A DNA stretch of 64,000 bases, taken from Streptococcus anginosus subsp. whileyi MAS624 (GTDB lineage: Bacteria > Bacillota > Bacilli > Lactobacillales > Streptococcaceae). This document shows positions 49,721 through 59,079 of this stretch, in pieces. Each line of letters begins with the position of its first letter. Position 1 is the first letter of the stretch. The stretch is from assembly GCF_000478925.1 (NCBI RefSeq), contig NZ_AP013072.1, forward strand, positions 1,776,501 to 1,840,500, in the 5' to 3' direction. Made by a program: the position numbers and the translations under genes. The notes below the pieces were generated by a model. It saw nothing but the letters and a program-made list of their open reading frames with translations. It was not told where the DNA came from and made no database searches.

Positions 49721-51388
49721 TTATTCAACACTAAAAAGATATGGATAAACTGGTTGTCCACCTTTATGGATTTCCACTTCTACATCTTCAAATTTTTCAG
49801 TAATATCTTGAGCCAATTCATTGGCCAAATCTTCACTTCCATCTTCACCGATGTAAATCGTCACAATTTCGCTGTCTGTATCTAACATTTTACTGAATGT
49901 TTCATTCAATGTTGTCAACATATCCGGATTAGACACAACAATTTTTCCATCTACCATACCAAGATTATCGTTTTCATGAATTTCCAATCCATCAATCGTT
50001 GTATCGCGAACAGCTGTTGTCACACTACCACTTATCACATCCGTAAGAGCAGCCGTCATTCGGTCATGATTTTCCTCAATAGATTTACTTGAATCAAAAG
50101 CCAATAGGCTTGTTAAACCTTGCGGAATCGTTCTTGTTTCTATTACTGCAGCAGGTTGTTCAATTACCTCAGCTGCCGATTGTGCCGCCATGAAAATATT
50201 CTTATTGTTTGGCAAGATAATGATATGGCGAGCATTGACCTGTTCAACTGCCTTAATAAAATCTTCTGTTGAAGGATTCATCGTTTGACCACCGGAGATG
50301 ATGTAGTCTACTCCTTGTGCCTTAAAGATTTCTGCCAAACCTTCACCAGCCACAACTGCAATAACAGCATACTCCTTTTCTTCAGCAGTTTGCTTGTTCT
50401 CACGCTCTTCCTTTTCAACTTGTGCATCATGTTGATTGCGCATATTATCTACTTTGACTTTGACAAGGCTTCCATATTTCAAGCCTTCCTGCATGACTAA
50501 ACCTGGATCTTCCGTGTGGACATGAACCTTTACAATTTCGTCATCATTGACGACAAGGAGTGAGTCCCCCAATTCATTCAAATAATTGCGAAATTCATCA
50601 TAATCAAATTCTTTTACATACGTTGAACCTTTTTTCAAAGCCACCATGATTTCAGTACAATAACCGAATTTGATGTCTTCTGTTGCCACATGACTCGCTA
50701 CTGACTTATGATGCTCTGCATTAATCATTTCCGTCATTGTTGCAGGCGTTGCCTGAAACTCTTCGGATGCAATGTATTCACCTGTCAACGCTGCCAAAAA
50801 GCCTTCATAGATGAACACCAAACCTTGACCACCAGAGTCCACAACTCCCACTTCCTTTAAGACCGGAAGCATATCTGGTGTCTTCGCAAGAGCTATCTTA
50901 GCACTCTCAAGAGCAGCCTTCATCACCTCAACAGCATCGTCTGTTTCTTCTGCTTTTTTTCTAGCACCGATTGCAGCCCCGCGAGAAACAGTTAAAATCG
51001 TTCCTTCAACAGGCTTCATCACAGCTTTGTAGGCCACTTCAACTCCAGACTGAAAAGCAAGAGCTAAATCTTGTCCTGTTAATTCTTCCTTTTCTTTCAC
51101 ACTCTGAGAGAAACCACGGAAAAGCTGTGAAGTAATAACACCAGAATTCCCACGCGCCCCCATCAAGAGACCTTTAGCAAAAATTCCAGCCACTTCACCA
51201 ACAGTAGAAGCAGATTTATCTGCAACTTCTTTTGCTCCATTTTCAATGGTCATTCCCATATTGGTACCTGTGTCACCATCCGGCACAGGAAAAACATTTA
51301 AAGAATTGACATATTCAGCCTGTTTATTCAAACGAGTAGATGCAGACTGCACCATTTCTTGAAATAAACTAGTAGTAATATTTGACAC
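49721..51388 (-). CDS. fakA: Fatty acid kinase ATP-binding subunit FakA (DAK2/DegV partner)
   Basis: 555 residues. FakA phosphorylates fatty acids held by a FakB protein so that exogenous fatty acids can enter phospholipids. The N-terminal DhaL-like domain shows LNVFPVPDGDTGTNMGMTI (Mg-ATP site) and GARGNSGVITSQLFRGF; a middle and C-terminal FakA domain follow (IILPNNKNIFMAAQSAA). Start GTG 51388 behind AGGAGA, 2 bases after the asp23 stop. Its terminator is displaced by the IS. Confidence 0.93.
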   Translation of the reverse strand: MSNITTSLFQEMVQSASTRLNKQAEYVNSLNVFPVPDGDTGTNMGMTIENGAKEVADKSASTVGEVAGIFAKGLLMGARGNSGVITSQLFRGFSQSVKEKEELTGQDLALAFQSGVEVAYKAVMKPVEGTILTVSRGAAIGARKKAEETDDAVEVMKAALESAKIALAKTPDMLPVLKEVGVVDSGGQGLVFIYEGFLAALTGEYIASEEFQATPATMTEMINAEHHKSVASHVATEDIKFGYCTEIMVALKKGSTYVKEFDYDEFRNYLNELGDSLLVVNDDEIVKVHVHTEDPGLVMQEGLKYGSLVKVKVDNMRNQHDAQVEKEERENKQTAEEKEYAVIAVVAGEGLAEIFKAQGVDYIISGGQTMNPSTEDFIKAVEQVNARHIIILPNNKNIFMAAQSAAEVIEQPAAVIETRTIPQGLTSLLAFDSSKSIEENHDRMTAALTDVISGSVTTAVRDTTIDGLEIHENDNLGMVDGKIVVSNPDMLTTLNETFSKMLDTDSEIVTIYIGEDGSEDLANELAQDITEKFEDVEVEIHKGGQPVYPYLFSVE

Positions 51389-51390
51389 GA

Positions 51391-51756
51391 TTATTCTCCT
51401 ACAACTTTAATATTTTGGATATAGACATTTACTGTTTCAGCAGTAATTCCAAGCTGATTCTCAAGACTGAATTTCACACGCTCTTGAATATTTTTAGACA
51501 CTTCACTTATCTTAGTACCATAGCTCAAAACTGTATACACATCAACAGCAATGCTTCCTTCTTCCGTTGTTTTTACTACAACACCTTTTGCATAATTTTC
51601 TTTGCCCAACAAAGCTTGGAAATTATCTTTAATGGCATTTTTACTGGCCATTCCGACAACACCAAAAATTTCAGTTGCTGCCCCACCAACAATTGTCGCA
51701 ATGACATCATCTGTCAGTTCGATTTGACCATCTTTTGTATTGATTTTTACAGTCAT
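51391..51756 (-). CDS. Asp23/Gls24 family envelope stress protein (YloU-like)
   Basis: 121 residues; DUF322/Asp23 domain with GQIELTDDVIATIVGGAATEIFGVVGM split over the N-terminal strand-helix, and a C-terminal VKFSLENQLGITAETVNVYIQNI. Located before fakA in most Firmicutes and probably cotranscribed. Role not well known; links to wall stress. GAGGT before ATG 51756. Confidence 0.9.
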   Translation of the reverse strand: MTVKINTKDGQIELTDDVIATIVGGAATEIFGVVGMASKNAIKDNFQALLGKENYAKGVVVKTTEEGSIAVDVYTVLSYGTKISEVSKNIQERVKFSLENQLGITAETVNVYIQNIKVVGE

Positions 51757-51889
51757 AGTTTCTACCTCAAAAGTATTTTATAGTTTATTTTACCATATTT
51801 TACGCGGACTGTAAAAGAGAGAGTACATAATTAGAAAGGATTCAGTCAATGTTGGGGATTTTCCTTGTCGTAAAAAATCTATTTTCTTG

Positions 51890-51918
51890 TGCAAAAAGAA
51901 AAAGGACCCCAGAGGTCC
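51890..51918 (-). terminator. rpmB terminator
   Basis: GGACC/GGTCC stem (51904-51908/51914-51918) followed on the minus strand by CTTTTTCTTTTT. Confidence 0.75.
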
Positions 51919-51931
51919 GATTCTTCATAAA

Positions 51932-52120
51932 TTAAACGCGTTCAACTTTGCCTGATTTAAGGGCACGTGCTGAAGCCCAAACTTTCTTAGGTTTACCATC
52001 AACTAAGATTGTCACCTTTTGAAGATTTGGTTTCACAGTACGTTTTGTTTGGTTCATTGCGTGAGAGCGGTTATTTCCTGATACAGTTTTACGACCTGTA
52101 AAGTAACATACTTTTGCCAT
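51932..52120 (-). CDS. rpmB: 50S ribosomal protein L28
   Basis: 62 residues. Structural protein of the large subunit. [24 protein letters not shown] is cut here to its two signatures: CYFTGRK and [25 protein letters not shown] ends it. AGGAGG before ATG 52120. Single-gene unit with its own terminator, divergent in time from asp23-fakA although on the same strand. Confidence 0.97.
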   Translation of the reverse strand: MAKVCYFTGRKTVSGNNRSHAMNQTKRTVKPNLQKVTILVDGKPKKVWASARALKSGKVERV

Positions 52121-52254
52121 TGATACTTGTCCTCCTGATTAGTTTCACGGGTTTTATACCACATACCGTAAAATTTTATCACAATTTCTATGATTTTGCA
52201 AGACTATTTTCCCTATATTTCAAAATTTAGCCAAGGCAGTCTAATCCGTCAGTC

Positions 52255-52917
52255 TTAAATATAGATAATTCCCAAACGACCGAAAGATACATCTCCCTTT
52301 ACATAGAGGATCTTGTCTTTCTCATTGATGTTACGGGGATTGGTAACTGTGCCGAAAGCATTGTCTACATCCAACTCCACACGCCAATTACTAGGCACAT
52401 ATAACGTTGCATTCCCAAAAGATACATCAACATCAAAGATAGCGGAATCGCCTTTTATCGTGGCATTATCAAAATAAACTGTGGCATTACCAAAGGTACA
52501 ATCTAGCGTTTCATAAGTAAAATCTTCTGAATTGATGTAGCGCGTACCACTTCCAAAATTGATGTCTCCATTTATAATGCGATGAGCATTTGAACCACGA
52601 TAAACACCCCAAATCCGTTTTGGTTTGAAAATTAAGCCAATACCAATAGAAGCCAGAATCCCTGCTAAGAAAATCGTTCCAGATGAGATTGGCAAAAAGT
52701 GATAGCTACTATTTGCAACGATTAAGGAAATAATGGCTAAAATAACCCCACCAGATAAATTTCCTCTCCAAAAATTTTCAACCGCAAAGTAAGCAAAGCC
52801 CAGTACAACGAGCATCGGCCAAAAATTAAAATCCATAACTGGAATACCAAAATTTCCTTGTAATAGCACCCAGCCTGCCAATACCAAAAGCCCCACTCCA
52901 AACAATGTTTTTCTCAT
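52255..52917 (-). CDS. LiaF-like membrane protein (cell-wall-stress family)
   Basis: 220 residues. N-terminal half has four helices (GVGLLVLAGWVLLQG, FWPMLVVLGFAYFAVENF, GGVILAIISLIVA, GTIFLAGILASIGIGLIF); C-terminal half is a beta-repeat domain with repeated FGNATVYF, FGNATLYV and FGTVTN units as in LiaF. Paired with the LytTR gene 5 bases upstream, so it probably controls or is controlled by that regulator, as membrane partners do in LytTR systems (HdrRM/BrsRM, inference). Confidence 0.8.
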   Translation of the reverse strand: MRKTLFGVGLLVLAGWVLLQGNFGIPVMDFNFWPMLVVLGFAYFAVENFWRGNLSGGVILAIISLIVANSSYHFLPISSGTIFLAGILASIGIGLIFKPKRIWGVYRGSNAHRIINGDINFGSGTRYINSEDFTYETLDCTFGNATVYFDNATIKGDSAIFDVDVSFGNATLYVPSNWRVELDVDNAFGTVTNPRNINEKDKILYVKGDVSFGRLGIIYI

Positions 52918-52922
52918 AATAT

Positions 52923-53369
52923 TTACCTCATTTCACTTAATTTTTCTTTTAAAAATTGAAAATAATGCCGAGACACGTGCACTTGTTTATGAGTATCATA
53001 AAAGCGAATGCTGCTGGTCCCTGAAAAAGACTTTTCCAACGAATAAATTGCTTTAATATTCGTAATTGTTGACTTAGAAATACGACAGAAATAACGTGGC
53101 AAGCATTCTTCCAGCTCATACAATTTCAGCTTTACTTCATAAGCATTATTTCGAGCATGTGCAAAAATCTTATTTCCCTCTGTCTCAAAAAAGAGAATAT
53201 CTGCTAAATCAACATAGTATTCGCTCGTATCTTTGTAAAAAAGAATAGACGGCTTAGCAACTTCTTCCAGAGAACGCTGAATGCGCTCTATCTGTTCATC
53301 AAAGCGAGGTGCCTTAATGACAATTTCTGCTTCTTCCAGATTAGAATCTAGCTCAACTCGAATTTTCAT
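52923..53369 (-). CDS. LytTR-type DNA-binding regulator
   Basis: 148 residues. N-terminal 45 residues variable; C-terminal LytTR domain: YYVDLADILFFETEGNKIFAHA, LEECLPRYFCRISKSTITNI and HVSRHYFQFLKEKL. No receiver domain. GGGAG before ATG 53369. Its promoter carries two identical 9-base repeats in the spacing such proteins bind, so autoregulation is likely. Operon with the LiaF-like gene. Confidence 0.9.
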   Translation of the reverse strand: MKIRVELDSNLEEAEIVIKAPRFDEQIERIQRSLEEVAKPSILFYKDTSEYYVDLADILFFETEGNKIFAHARNNAYEVKLKLYELEECLPRYFCRISKSTITNIKAIYSLEKSFSGTSSIRFYDTHKQVHVSRHYFQFLKEKLSEMR

Positions 53370-53397
53370 AAACGCTCCCCTCGTTTTTCTTTATTTT

Positions 53398-53465
53398 ATT
53401 ATAACAATTGGTTCGTGAAATTCAAGCGGTTTTCAGTAAGTGGTTCATTTGGAGAGGTAAGTGGT
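53398..53465 (-). promoter_or_regulatory. LytTR operator and promoter
   Basis: On the minus strand two perfect ACCACTTAC repeats (53465-53457 and 53444-53436) are 12 bases apart, i.e. 21 bases start to start, the known LytTR pattern. Downstream are -35 TTGAAT (53425-53420), 16-base spacer, and -10 TATAAT (53403-53398). Confidence 0.8.
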
Positions 53466-53552
53466 TGTAAAACCTGAATAACTTACTTGCTTTTTCATAA
53501 GCTGACCAGATTCTAGCACCTTTTTACACAACAACACTTTATAAATAACAAA

Positions 53553-53578
53553 AAAAGCCTTCAATTCAATGAAGACCT
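53553..53578 (-). terminator. Terminator after tRNA-Thr
   Basis: Stem CTTCA/TGAAG around ATTCAA, with a 7-base T-run on the minus strand, 8 bases past the tRNA 3' end. Confidence 0.65.
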
Positions 53579-53585
53579 TCAATGA

Positions 53586-53658
53586 TGCCGATTATAGGGC
53601 TTGAACCTACGACCTACGCGTTACGAGTGCGTTGCTCTACCAACTGAGCTAAATCGGC
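53586..53658 (-). tRNA. tRNA-Thr(CGT)
   Basis: 73 bases. Acceptor GCCGATT/AATCGGC, D arm AGCTCAGTTGGTAGAGC, anticodon loop CTCGTAA (anticodon CGT), T arm TAGGTTCAAGCCCTA. CCA is not encoded. Confidence 0.95.
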
Positions 53659-53708
53659 ATTCAACACATTCTTATTCTAACACGTCAAATTTTTTTGTCA
53701 AGAAGTTT

Positions 53709-54170
53709 TTAGGAAATTTTCTTGATTAAAACCATGCAGGGATTGTGTGAATCCCATAGCTGAGGGAAGATTTCTAATTTTTTAAAACCTTGAGCCTGAT
53801 AGAAAGCATTAGTTCTATCGTAGGTTGGATAATGACCCAGTTCTACTGTTTTGACTTGTAAATAGTCAACTTGTTGTCCTGCTGCCATTTCCAAGACATT
53901 CACTAGCTTTGATCCAATCCCTTGTCTATGATAGTCTTTCTTGATAGCTAGGCAGTCAATCTCTGCACAGTCTTCACTGGAATAGGACAAACTAATAAAA
54001 CCAAGCGGATCATCCCCCTCATAAGCTCCCCAGACACGAAGTTTCCCAGCCGCCTCAATATAGGCTTGAGTACTATCTGGAATACCAAACCACTCTGGTA
54101 AATCAGCCAAAATCTCAGCTGCAATCGCTAACTTCTGATCCTCTTTCTTGATTTCTTTAATCTGAGCCAT
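53709..54170 (-). CDS. GNAT-family N-acetyltransferase
   Basis: 153 residues. Acetyl-CoA motif A is KKDYHRQGIGSKLV (Q/RxxGxG/A), and motif B TNAFYQAQGFKKLEIF follows. DLPEWFGIP at the N-terminus and VKTVELGHYPTYDRT resemble the AAC/GNAT group with small-molecule substrates. GAGAGAGG just before the ATG. Substrate unknown. Confidence 0.85.
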   Translation of the reverse strand: MAQIKEIKKEDQKLAIAAEILADLPEWFGIPDSTQAYIEAAGKLRVWGAYEGDDPLGFISLSYSSEDCAEIDCLAIKKDYHRQGIGSKLVNVLEMAAGQQVDYLQVKTVELGHYPTYDRTNAFYQAQGFKKLEIFPQLWDSHNPCMVLIKKIS

Positions 54171-54220
54171 TCCTCTCTCCCATTCCTGCCAACAAATTTT
54201 TATCTTTTATTTATTCAACA

Positions 54221-54245
54221 AAAATCCCGCACAAGGCGAGATTTT
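54221..54245 (-). terminator. fba terminator
   Basis: AAATCCCGC/GCGAGATTT stem with loop ACAAG and T-run on minus, just after the fba stop. Confidence 0.8.
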
Positions 54246-54267
54246 CTTGTTTATTTGGTAAACGTAA

Positions 54268-55149
54268 TTAAGCTTTACCTTCTGAACCAAATACGTCAAT
54301 ACGTTCTTCAACAGCTTCTGTAATGGCTTCGAAACCTGGCTTCAAGAATTTACGTGGGTCAAAAAGTTTCTTCTTATCGTATTCTGCTTCGTTTGCTTCG
54401 TATTCAGCAACGAATTTACGAGTAGCTTTTGCAAAAGCAATTTGACATTCAGTGTTTACATTTACTTTAGCAACACCCAATTTGATAGCTGCTTGGATTT
54501 GGTCATCAGGAATACCTGAACCACCGTGAAGTACGATTGGGAATCCAGGGACAGCTTCTGTCAATTTTTGCAAGTGGTCAAGGTGAAGACCTTTCCAGTT
54601 AGCTGGGTATGGTCCATGAATGTTACCAATACCTGCTGCAAGGAAGTCAATTCCAGTTTCAACCATTGCTTTTGCATCTTCGATTGGAGCTAATTCACCG
54701 TCACCGATGATACCATCTTCTTCACCACCGATTGTACCAACTTCAGCTTCTACTGACACGCCATTTGCATGCGCAAATTCAACAACTTTGCGAGCTTTTT
54801 CAAGGTTTTCTTCAACTGGAAGATGAGAACCATCAAACATAACTGAAGTGTAACCAACTTTGATACATTCAAGCGCATCTTCATAATGACCATGGTCAAG
54901 GTGAATAGCAACTGGTACAGTAATTCCCATTGATTCTACAAGGTTTTCGATGAGAAGTTTACATACTTTGTAACCACCCATATATTTAGCAGCACCCATA
55001 GAAGTTTGGATAAGAACTGGAGCTTTTTTAGCTTCTGCTGCACGCAAGATAGCTTGAGTCCACTCAAGGTTGTTTGTATTAAATCCACCAACTGCATAAC
55101 CATTGTCACGAGCTGCTTGGACAAATTTTTCTGCTGAAACGATTGCCAT
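54268..55149 (-). CDS. fba: Fructose-bisphosphate aldolase class II
   Basis: 293 residues. Zinc enzyme that splits fructose-1,6-bisphosphate in glycolysis. Zinc/active-site blocks: HLDHGH near residue 85, EAEVGTIGGEED, GNIHGPYP and VLHGGSGIPDDQ. AGGAGG precedes ATG 55149. Strong codon bias fits a highly expressed gene. Confidence 0.97.
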   Translation of the reverse strand: MAIVSAEKFVQAARDNGYAVGGFNTNNLEWTQAILRAAEAKKAPVLIQTSMGAAKYMGGYKVCKLLIENLVESMGITVPVAIHLDHGHYEDALECIKVGYTSVMFDGSHLPVEENLEKARKVVEFAHANGVSVEAEVGTIGGEEDGIIGDGELAPIEDAKAMVETGIDFLAAGIGNIHGPYPANWKGLHLDHLQKLTEAVPGFPIVLHGGSGIPDDQIQAAIKLGVAKVNVNTECQIAFAKATRKFVAEYEANEAEYDKKKLFDPRKFLKPGFEAITEAVEERIDVFGSEGKA

Positions 55150-55333
55150 TAGTATTAGGCCTCCTATTTATTTTTATGGGTTTTCCCATTTACATTGCTT
55201 ATTTTATCACTTTTTAGGAAAAAATACCAGCATTTCCTAATCTTTTAAGCGCTTTCTCTTATAAAACTGTTTTTCTTTCCTCACATTTCAAAAATAATGA
55301 AACAAAAAAACTGGCTGAAGCCAGCTTGTCTGA

Positions 55334-55419
55334 TGCGGAGAGAGGGACTTGAACCCTCACGACCTAAAGCGGTCACAGGATCCTTAGTCCTGCGCGTCTG
55401 CCAATTCCGCCATCCCCGC
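55334..55419 (-). tRNA. tRNA-Leu(AAG)
   Basis: 86 bases with the long variable arm of class II tRNAs. Acceptor GCGGGGA/TCTCCGC, anticodon stem CAGGA/TCCTG and loop CTAAGGA (anticodon AAG), T arm GAGGGTTCAAGTCCCTC. No CCA encoded. Confidence 0.93.
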
Positions 55420-55569
55420 GATTGGGTACCTTATTAGTATAACAGGATAGAAACTCCTTGTCAAGAAATTTTTTTGAAAAAATGTATCTGTCAGCACTTA
55501 AAATCACTCCCTAAAGCCAACTCTTATTTGAGACTTCTTCGATATAGGTTCTTTAGATAGGAACAACAA

Positions 55570-55612
55570 AAAGAAACTCCTACGAAGCTTATCGTTCATA
55601 GAAGTTTCTTAC
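55570..55612 (-). terminator. Terminator of oligopeptide-binding protein gene
   Basis: AAGAAACTCCTACGAA pairs with TTCATAGAAGTTTCTT around a short loop; immediately after the stop at 55620. Confidence 0.75.
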
Positions 55613-55619
55613 ATTTGTT

Positions 55620-57569
55620 TTATTTCACATGATTTTCGTAGTCATCTTGCGCTTTTTTATTAGAGGTTTCTTTTTCTTTTAGCCATTTCTTTTTAGCACT
55701 TTCATATTCTTTTGTTGTTACAATTTTGTCTTGCAGTTTGACATATTTGAAATAACTGCTTGAAGCACCTTTGATTCCAACTAATGAATAAGAACGGCTA
55801 AATGGAACTGTTTTCGTCACAGATGGTGTTCCTCCAAGAGAGAGGTTTGGCATTGTCAAGCCACTATCAATTAACCATGCTTGCGCCTCGGCATATTTTT
55901 CATAGCGTGTAGCTTCGTTGGTTTCAGCATTTGCTTCTGCTAGCATCTCTGTATATGTGTCCAGTCCAACTGCCTTGATCTTATCATTTTCTTGACCTGG
56001 TTCCAGACCAAAGTTTTGCAAACTACCACCATTTTTTATATTCAAAGTATCTAGATAAGTAGATGGGTCTTGATAGTCACCAGACCAACCACCATTATAC
56101 AAATCATAGTCCTTTTGAGCAGCTGTATTAGCAAAATAACTGATATTGTTTAATTCATCTGAACTCATTTGTTGAATATCAATGATAACATTTTCTGTGC
56201 CTAAGACAGACTCAACAGATTGTTTCATGGAACTTTCCCATTGAACACCAATTTTACTTGTCTGATCAGCTGGTACATCTAAGTGGATAGGAAACTGAAC
56301 ACCCTTTGCTTGCAGTTCTGCTTTAGCTTGAGCAAACTTTGCTTTAGCTTTTTCTGGATTGTAATAAGCATCTTGTGCATCGGCCAAATTCATGTTTGAC
56401 CATTCTGAGCCATAGTTTACCAGCTTAGAAGACACAACATCACCAAACGTTTTATCACCGATAGAAACAAATGTTGGTGGCACGAGTGTGTTCCGCAATA
56501 CCTTTTCTTTCCCATTACTTTGTGCACCATAAGAAGTACGATTATAGGCAAAGTTGATAGCTTGACGGAAAGCTTTATTTAGCACCGCTTCTTGGGTCGC
56601 AGCCTTTTGAGCATCTGTTTTCTTCGATGTATGGTTATAGGACTGACGATTTAAATTAAAGTTATAATAGTAGCTGGTCGCATCTTGCAAACTATAGATG
56701 ATATTGTTAGCATATTGTTTCTTAACAGAAGCAAAACTAGAGCTATTTGGATAAAGACGAGCTGCACTATAGGCACCATCTGTGAAGTTACGGATAAGGG
56801 CTTCTTGGTCAGAGCCGTCATAATATGTCAATTTAATGTTATCCAAATGAACATTCTTTTTATCATAGTAATGAGGATTTTTAGCAAATTCCATAGAAGA
56901 CTTGGCTGTCAGAGACTTCAATAGATAAGGACCATTGTATAGAATGCTGGTTGGTTTTACAGAACCAAAATTTTTTCCTTGTGATTTCAAGAAATCTGCA
57001 TTAACTGGGAAGAGGATATTATTGGTCGTTTTTGAATTCCAATAAGTCTCTGCACGGCTGAGTGTATACTGTACTGTATAGTCATCTAGAGCTTTTACTC
57101 CAACCGTTGAAAAATCTTTCGTTTCACCCTTGATGTAAGCATCTAAACCTTTGACAGAATCTTGAACGAGGTAAAGGGCTTCTGATTTATTATCTGCGGC
57201 GTATTTCAAGCCAGTTACAAAGTCTTGCGCTTTTACACTTGCGTACTCTTCACCTTCTGATGTGTACCATTTAGCATCTTTACGTAATTTATACGTATAT
57301 GTCAAGCCATCTTTGGAGACTGTCCATGACTTAGCAAGCGCCGGAACTAAATTTCCGTACTGGTCATTTTCCAATAATCCATCAACTAAGTTAGTCACAA
57401 CATCTGAAGTTGTCGCACGGTTCGCCATCAGATAATTTAGCGTGTCTGGATCTTGTGTATACACGTATGAATAAGTTGATGTGCTAGAAGCTGACTTGCC
57501 ACAACCTGATAATAGGATTCCAGCGCTTAGCACAACTCCTGTTGCAATAATCCATTTTGATGATTTCAT
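55620..57569 (-). CDS. Oligopeptide ABC transporter binding lipoprotein (AmiA/OppA/AliB family)
   Basis: 649 residues. Lipoprotein signal with lipobox LLSGC (Cys about 23), then the SBP type 5 fold (YVYTQDPDTLNYLMANRA, DGLTYTYKLRKDAKW, GPYLLKSLTAKSSMEFAKNPHYYD in pieces) with the streptococcal C-terminal extension. Such proteins feed peptides, including signal peptides, to the AmiCDEF permease. No permease genes lie beside it, so it is a free-standing paralogue. AGGAGG before ATG 57569. Confidence 0.93.
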   Translation of the reverse strand: MKSSKWIIATGVVLSAGILLSGCGKSASSTSTYSYVYTQDPDTLNYLMANRATTSDVVTNLVDGLLENDQYGNLVPALAKSWTVSKDGLTYTYKLRKDAKWYTSEGEEYASVKAQDFVTGLKYAADNKSEALYLVQDSVKGLDAYIKGETKDFSTVGVKALDDYTVQYTLSRAETYWNSKTTNNILFPVNADFLKSQGKNFGSVKPTSILYNGPYLLKSLTAKSSMEFAKNPHYYDKKNVHLDNIKLTYYDGSDQEALIRNFTDGAYSAARLYPNSSSFASVKKQYANNIIYSLQDATSYYYNFNLNRQSYNHTSKKTDAQKAATQEAVLNKAFRQAINFAYNRTSYGAQSNGKEKVLRNTLVPPTFVSIGDKTFGDVVSSKLVNYGSEWSNMNLADAQDAYYNPEKAKAKFAQAKAELQAKGVQFPIHLDVPADQTSKIGVQWESSMKQSVESVLGTENVIIDIQQMSSDELNNISYFANTAAQKDYDLYNGGWSGDYQDPSTYLDTLNIKNGGSLQNFGLEPGQENDKIKAVGLDTYTEMLAEANAETNEATRYEKYAEAQAWLIDSGLTMPNLSLGGTPSVTKTVPFSRSYSLVGIKGASSSYFKYVKLQDKIVTTKEYESAKKKWLKEKETSNKKAQDDYENHVK

Positions 57570-57609
57570 AGATAAACCTCCTCTAATGTCACATCTTGTT
57601 ACATTGAAT

Positions 57610-57638
57610 ATTATACCGAAATAGTTTCAAAAAGTAAA
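57610..57638 (-). promoter_or_regulatory. Promoter of the oligopeptide-binding gene
   Basis: -35 TTTACT (57638-57633), 17-base spacer, -10 TATAAT (57615-57610) on minus. Confidence 0.6.
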
Positions 57639-57659
57639 GAGCTGTTTTTGACAGGAAAT

Positions 57660-57984
57660 ATTATTTATTCAAAATACTAGTAATTTGCTGCATAATATGA
57701 TTAAAATAAGCCGCAAAATACATAAAGAAACAAAAATAATAAATTTTATCTTTTGACTCAAATTGAATAAACATTCTTTTAAAGTTAAAAAATAAGCCAT
57801 TCTACTTTATGAAGATAGCAGCTACTCCCCTCCTTCAACTAAATATTGAACCTATTATACACTTTTTTCGTATAAGTACAAGAAAAATCATGATTTTTTA
57901 ATATATTTTTCGGATTTTCTGCTATTTAAAAACAAAAAAAGAGACATCCAGAGATAAAATTTGCATTTTTTAGTTTCTAACCTC
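57660..57984. other. AT-rich gap without genes
   Basis: About 325 AT-rich bases. No convincing frame, RNA or repeat; short words such as TTTTTCGTATAAG give no clear promoter. Confidence 0.5.
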
Positions 57985-58090
57985 ATCTCTCAGAGGGGTG
58001 GCTATTCAGCAATCTAGAAGACTAGTGAGGTAGGGACAAAGTTTTCGTCACAAAAAAGCGAGGCAGAAATAATATTGTCCCCACCTCGTT
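57985..58090 (-). terminator. Large hairpin after mraY, repeat-derived
   Basis: On minus, ACGAGGTGGGGACAA pairs with TTGTCCCTACCTC across about 45 bases. The GGGACAA...TTGTCCC words link it to the repeat family at 32655. Likely terminator of rsmH-ftsL-pbp2x-mraY. Confidence 0.6.
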
Positions 58091-58094
58091 TCTC

Positions 58095-59078
58095 TTATAA
58101 ATATAAAATTGCAAGTGTTAGTAAGCTAGCTACAAGACCAATTCCCCAGAAAAAGAAATCGACCTTCCATTCACTCCAAGCTTTACCATGCCCTGATAGA
58201 CCTCCCAGTTCAAAATGGTGATGAACTGGTGTCATCCGAAAAATACGTTTGCCGCCGGTCAATTTGAAATAAGAAACCTGCATCATAACCGAAGTTGTTT
58301 CAAAGACATAGACAATTCCAATGATGAGCAGCGTCCATTCTTGATGAAGCGCCATCGAAATGGCTGCTAACATACCACCAAGTGCTAAGCTCCCTACATC
58401 ACCCATAAAAATTTTAGCTGGTTTATGATTGAAAATGAAGAAGGCAAGCAGACCGCCAATCATACTCAAAATGACAATTAAAATATCAAAACGATGCTGA
58501 ACCACCGCAATAACTGCATAAGCTGTCAAACTGATTGTAACAGAAATGCTGGCTAATCCATCAATGCCATCTGTCAAATTGACTGCATTGGAAAAACCAA
58601 CCAACCAAAAGAGGGCAAAAGCGATATAAAGATAACCTAAATGAAGTGGGAAACCAAAAACATTAAGCAAATCGCCTCCACCGTGGGTGTCAAAGAAGAA
58701 GTAAAAAACAATACCACCAATAATTTGAAGAGCTAATTTTTGCTTGGGATTTAAGCCTTCATTTATTTTGCGAAAAATCTTTAAAAAGTCATCCAAGAAA
58801 CCAACAATACCGTACAAAACAAGAATAAACAATATCATCAAAGCAGCGCTTGAGAGTTCTCTTGATATAAGTGCAATCACAAAACTGGACAAAACGGAAG
58901 CTACCAAGAAAACAGTCCCACCCATGGTTGGAGTTCCCGCTTTTGCTTGGTGCTGCTTCACATCCTCGTGCATTTGTTGCCCAGAAATATGAGCTTTATG
59001 ATAAAAACGAATAAAAGTAGGTATTCCAACCAGAGTTAGAATAAAGGTCACAACACCTGCAACGATAGCTTGTAACAT
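58095..59078 (-). CDS. mraY: Phospho-MurNAc-pentapeptide translocase MraY
   Basis: 327 residues, ten helices. Makes lipid I from UDP-MurNAc-pentapeptide. [55 protein letters not shown] and [12 protein letters not shown] (HHH loop) are all present. AGGAGA before ATG 59078, one base after the pbp2x stop. Confidence 0.96.
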   Translation of the reverse strand: MLQAIVAGVVTFILTLVGIPTFIRFYHKAHISGQQMHEDVKQHQAKAGTPTMGGTVFLVASVLSSFVIALISRELSSAALMILFILVLYGIVGFLDDFLKIFRKINEGLNPKQKLALQIIGGIVFYFFFDTHGGGDLLNVFGFPLHLGYLYIAFALFWLVGFSNAVNLTDGIDGLASISVTISLTAYAVIAVVQHRFDILIVILSMIGGLLAFFIFNHKPAKIFMGDVGSLALGGMLAAISMALHQEWTLLIIGIVYVFETTSVMMQVSYFKLTGGKRIFRMTPVHHHFELGGLSGHGKAWSEWKVDFFFWGIGLVASLLTLAILYL

Positions 59079-59079
59079 G

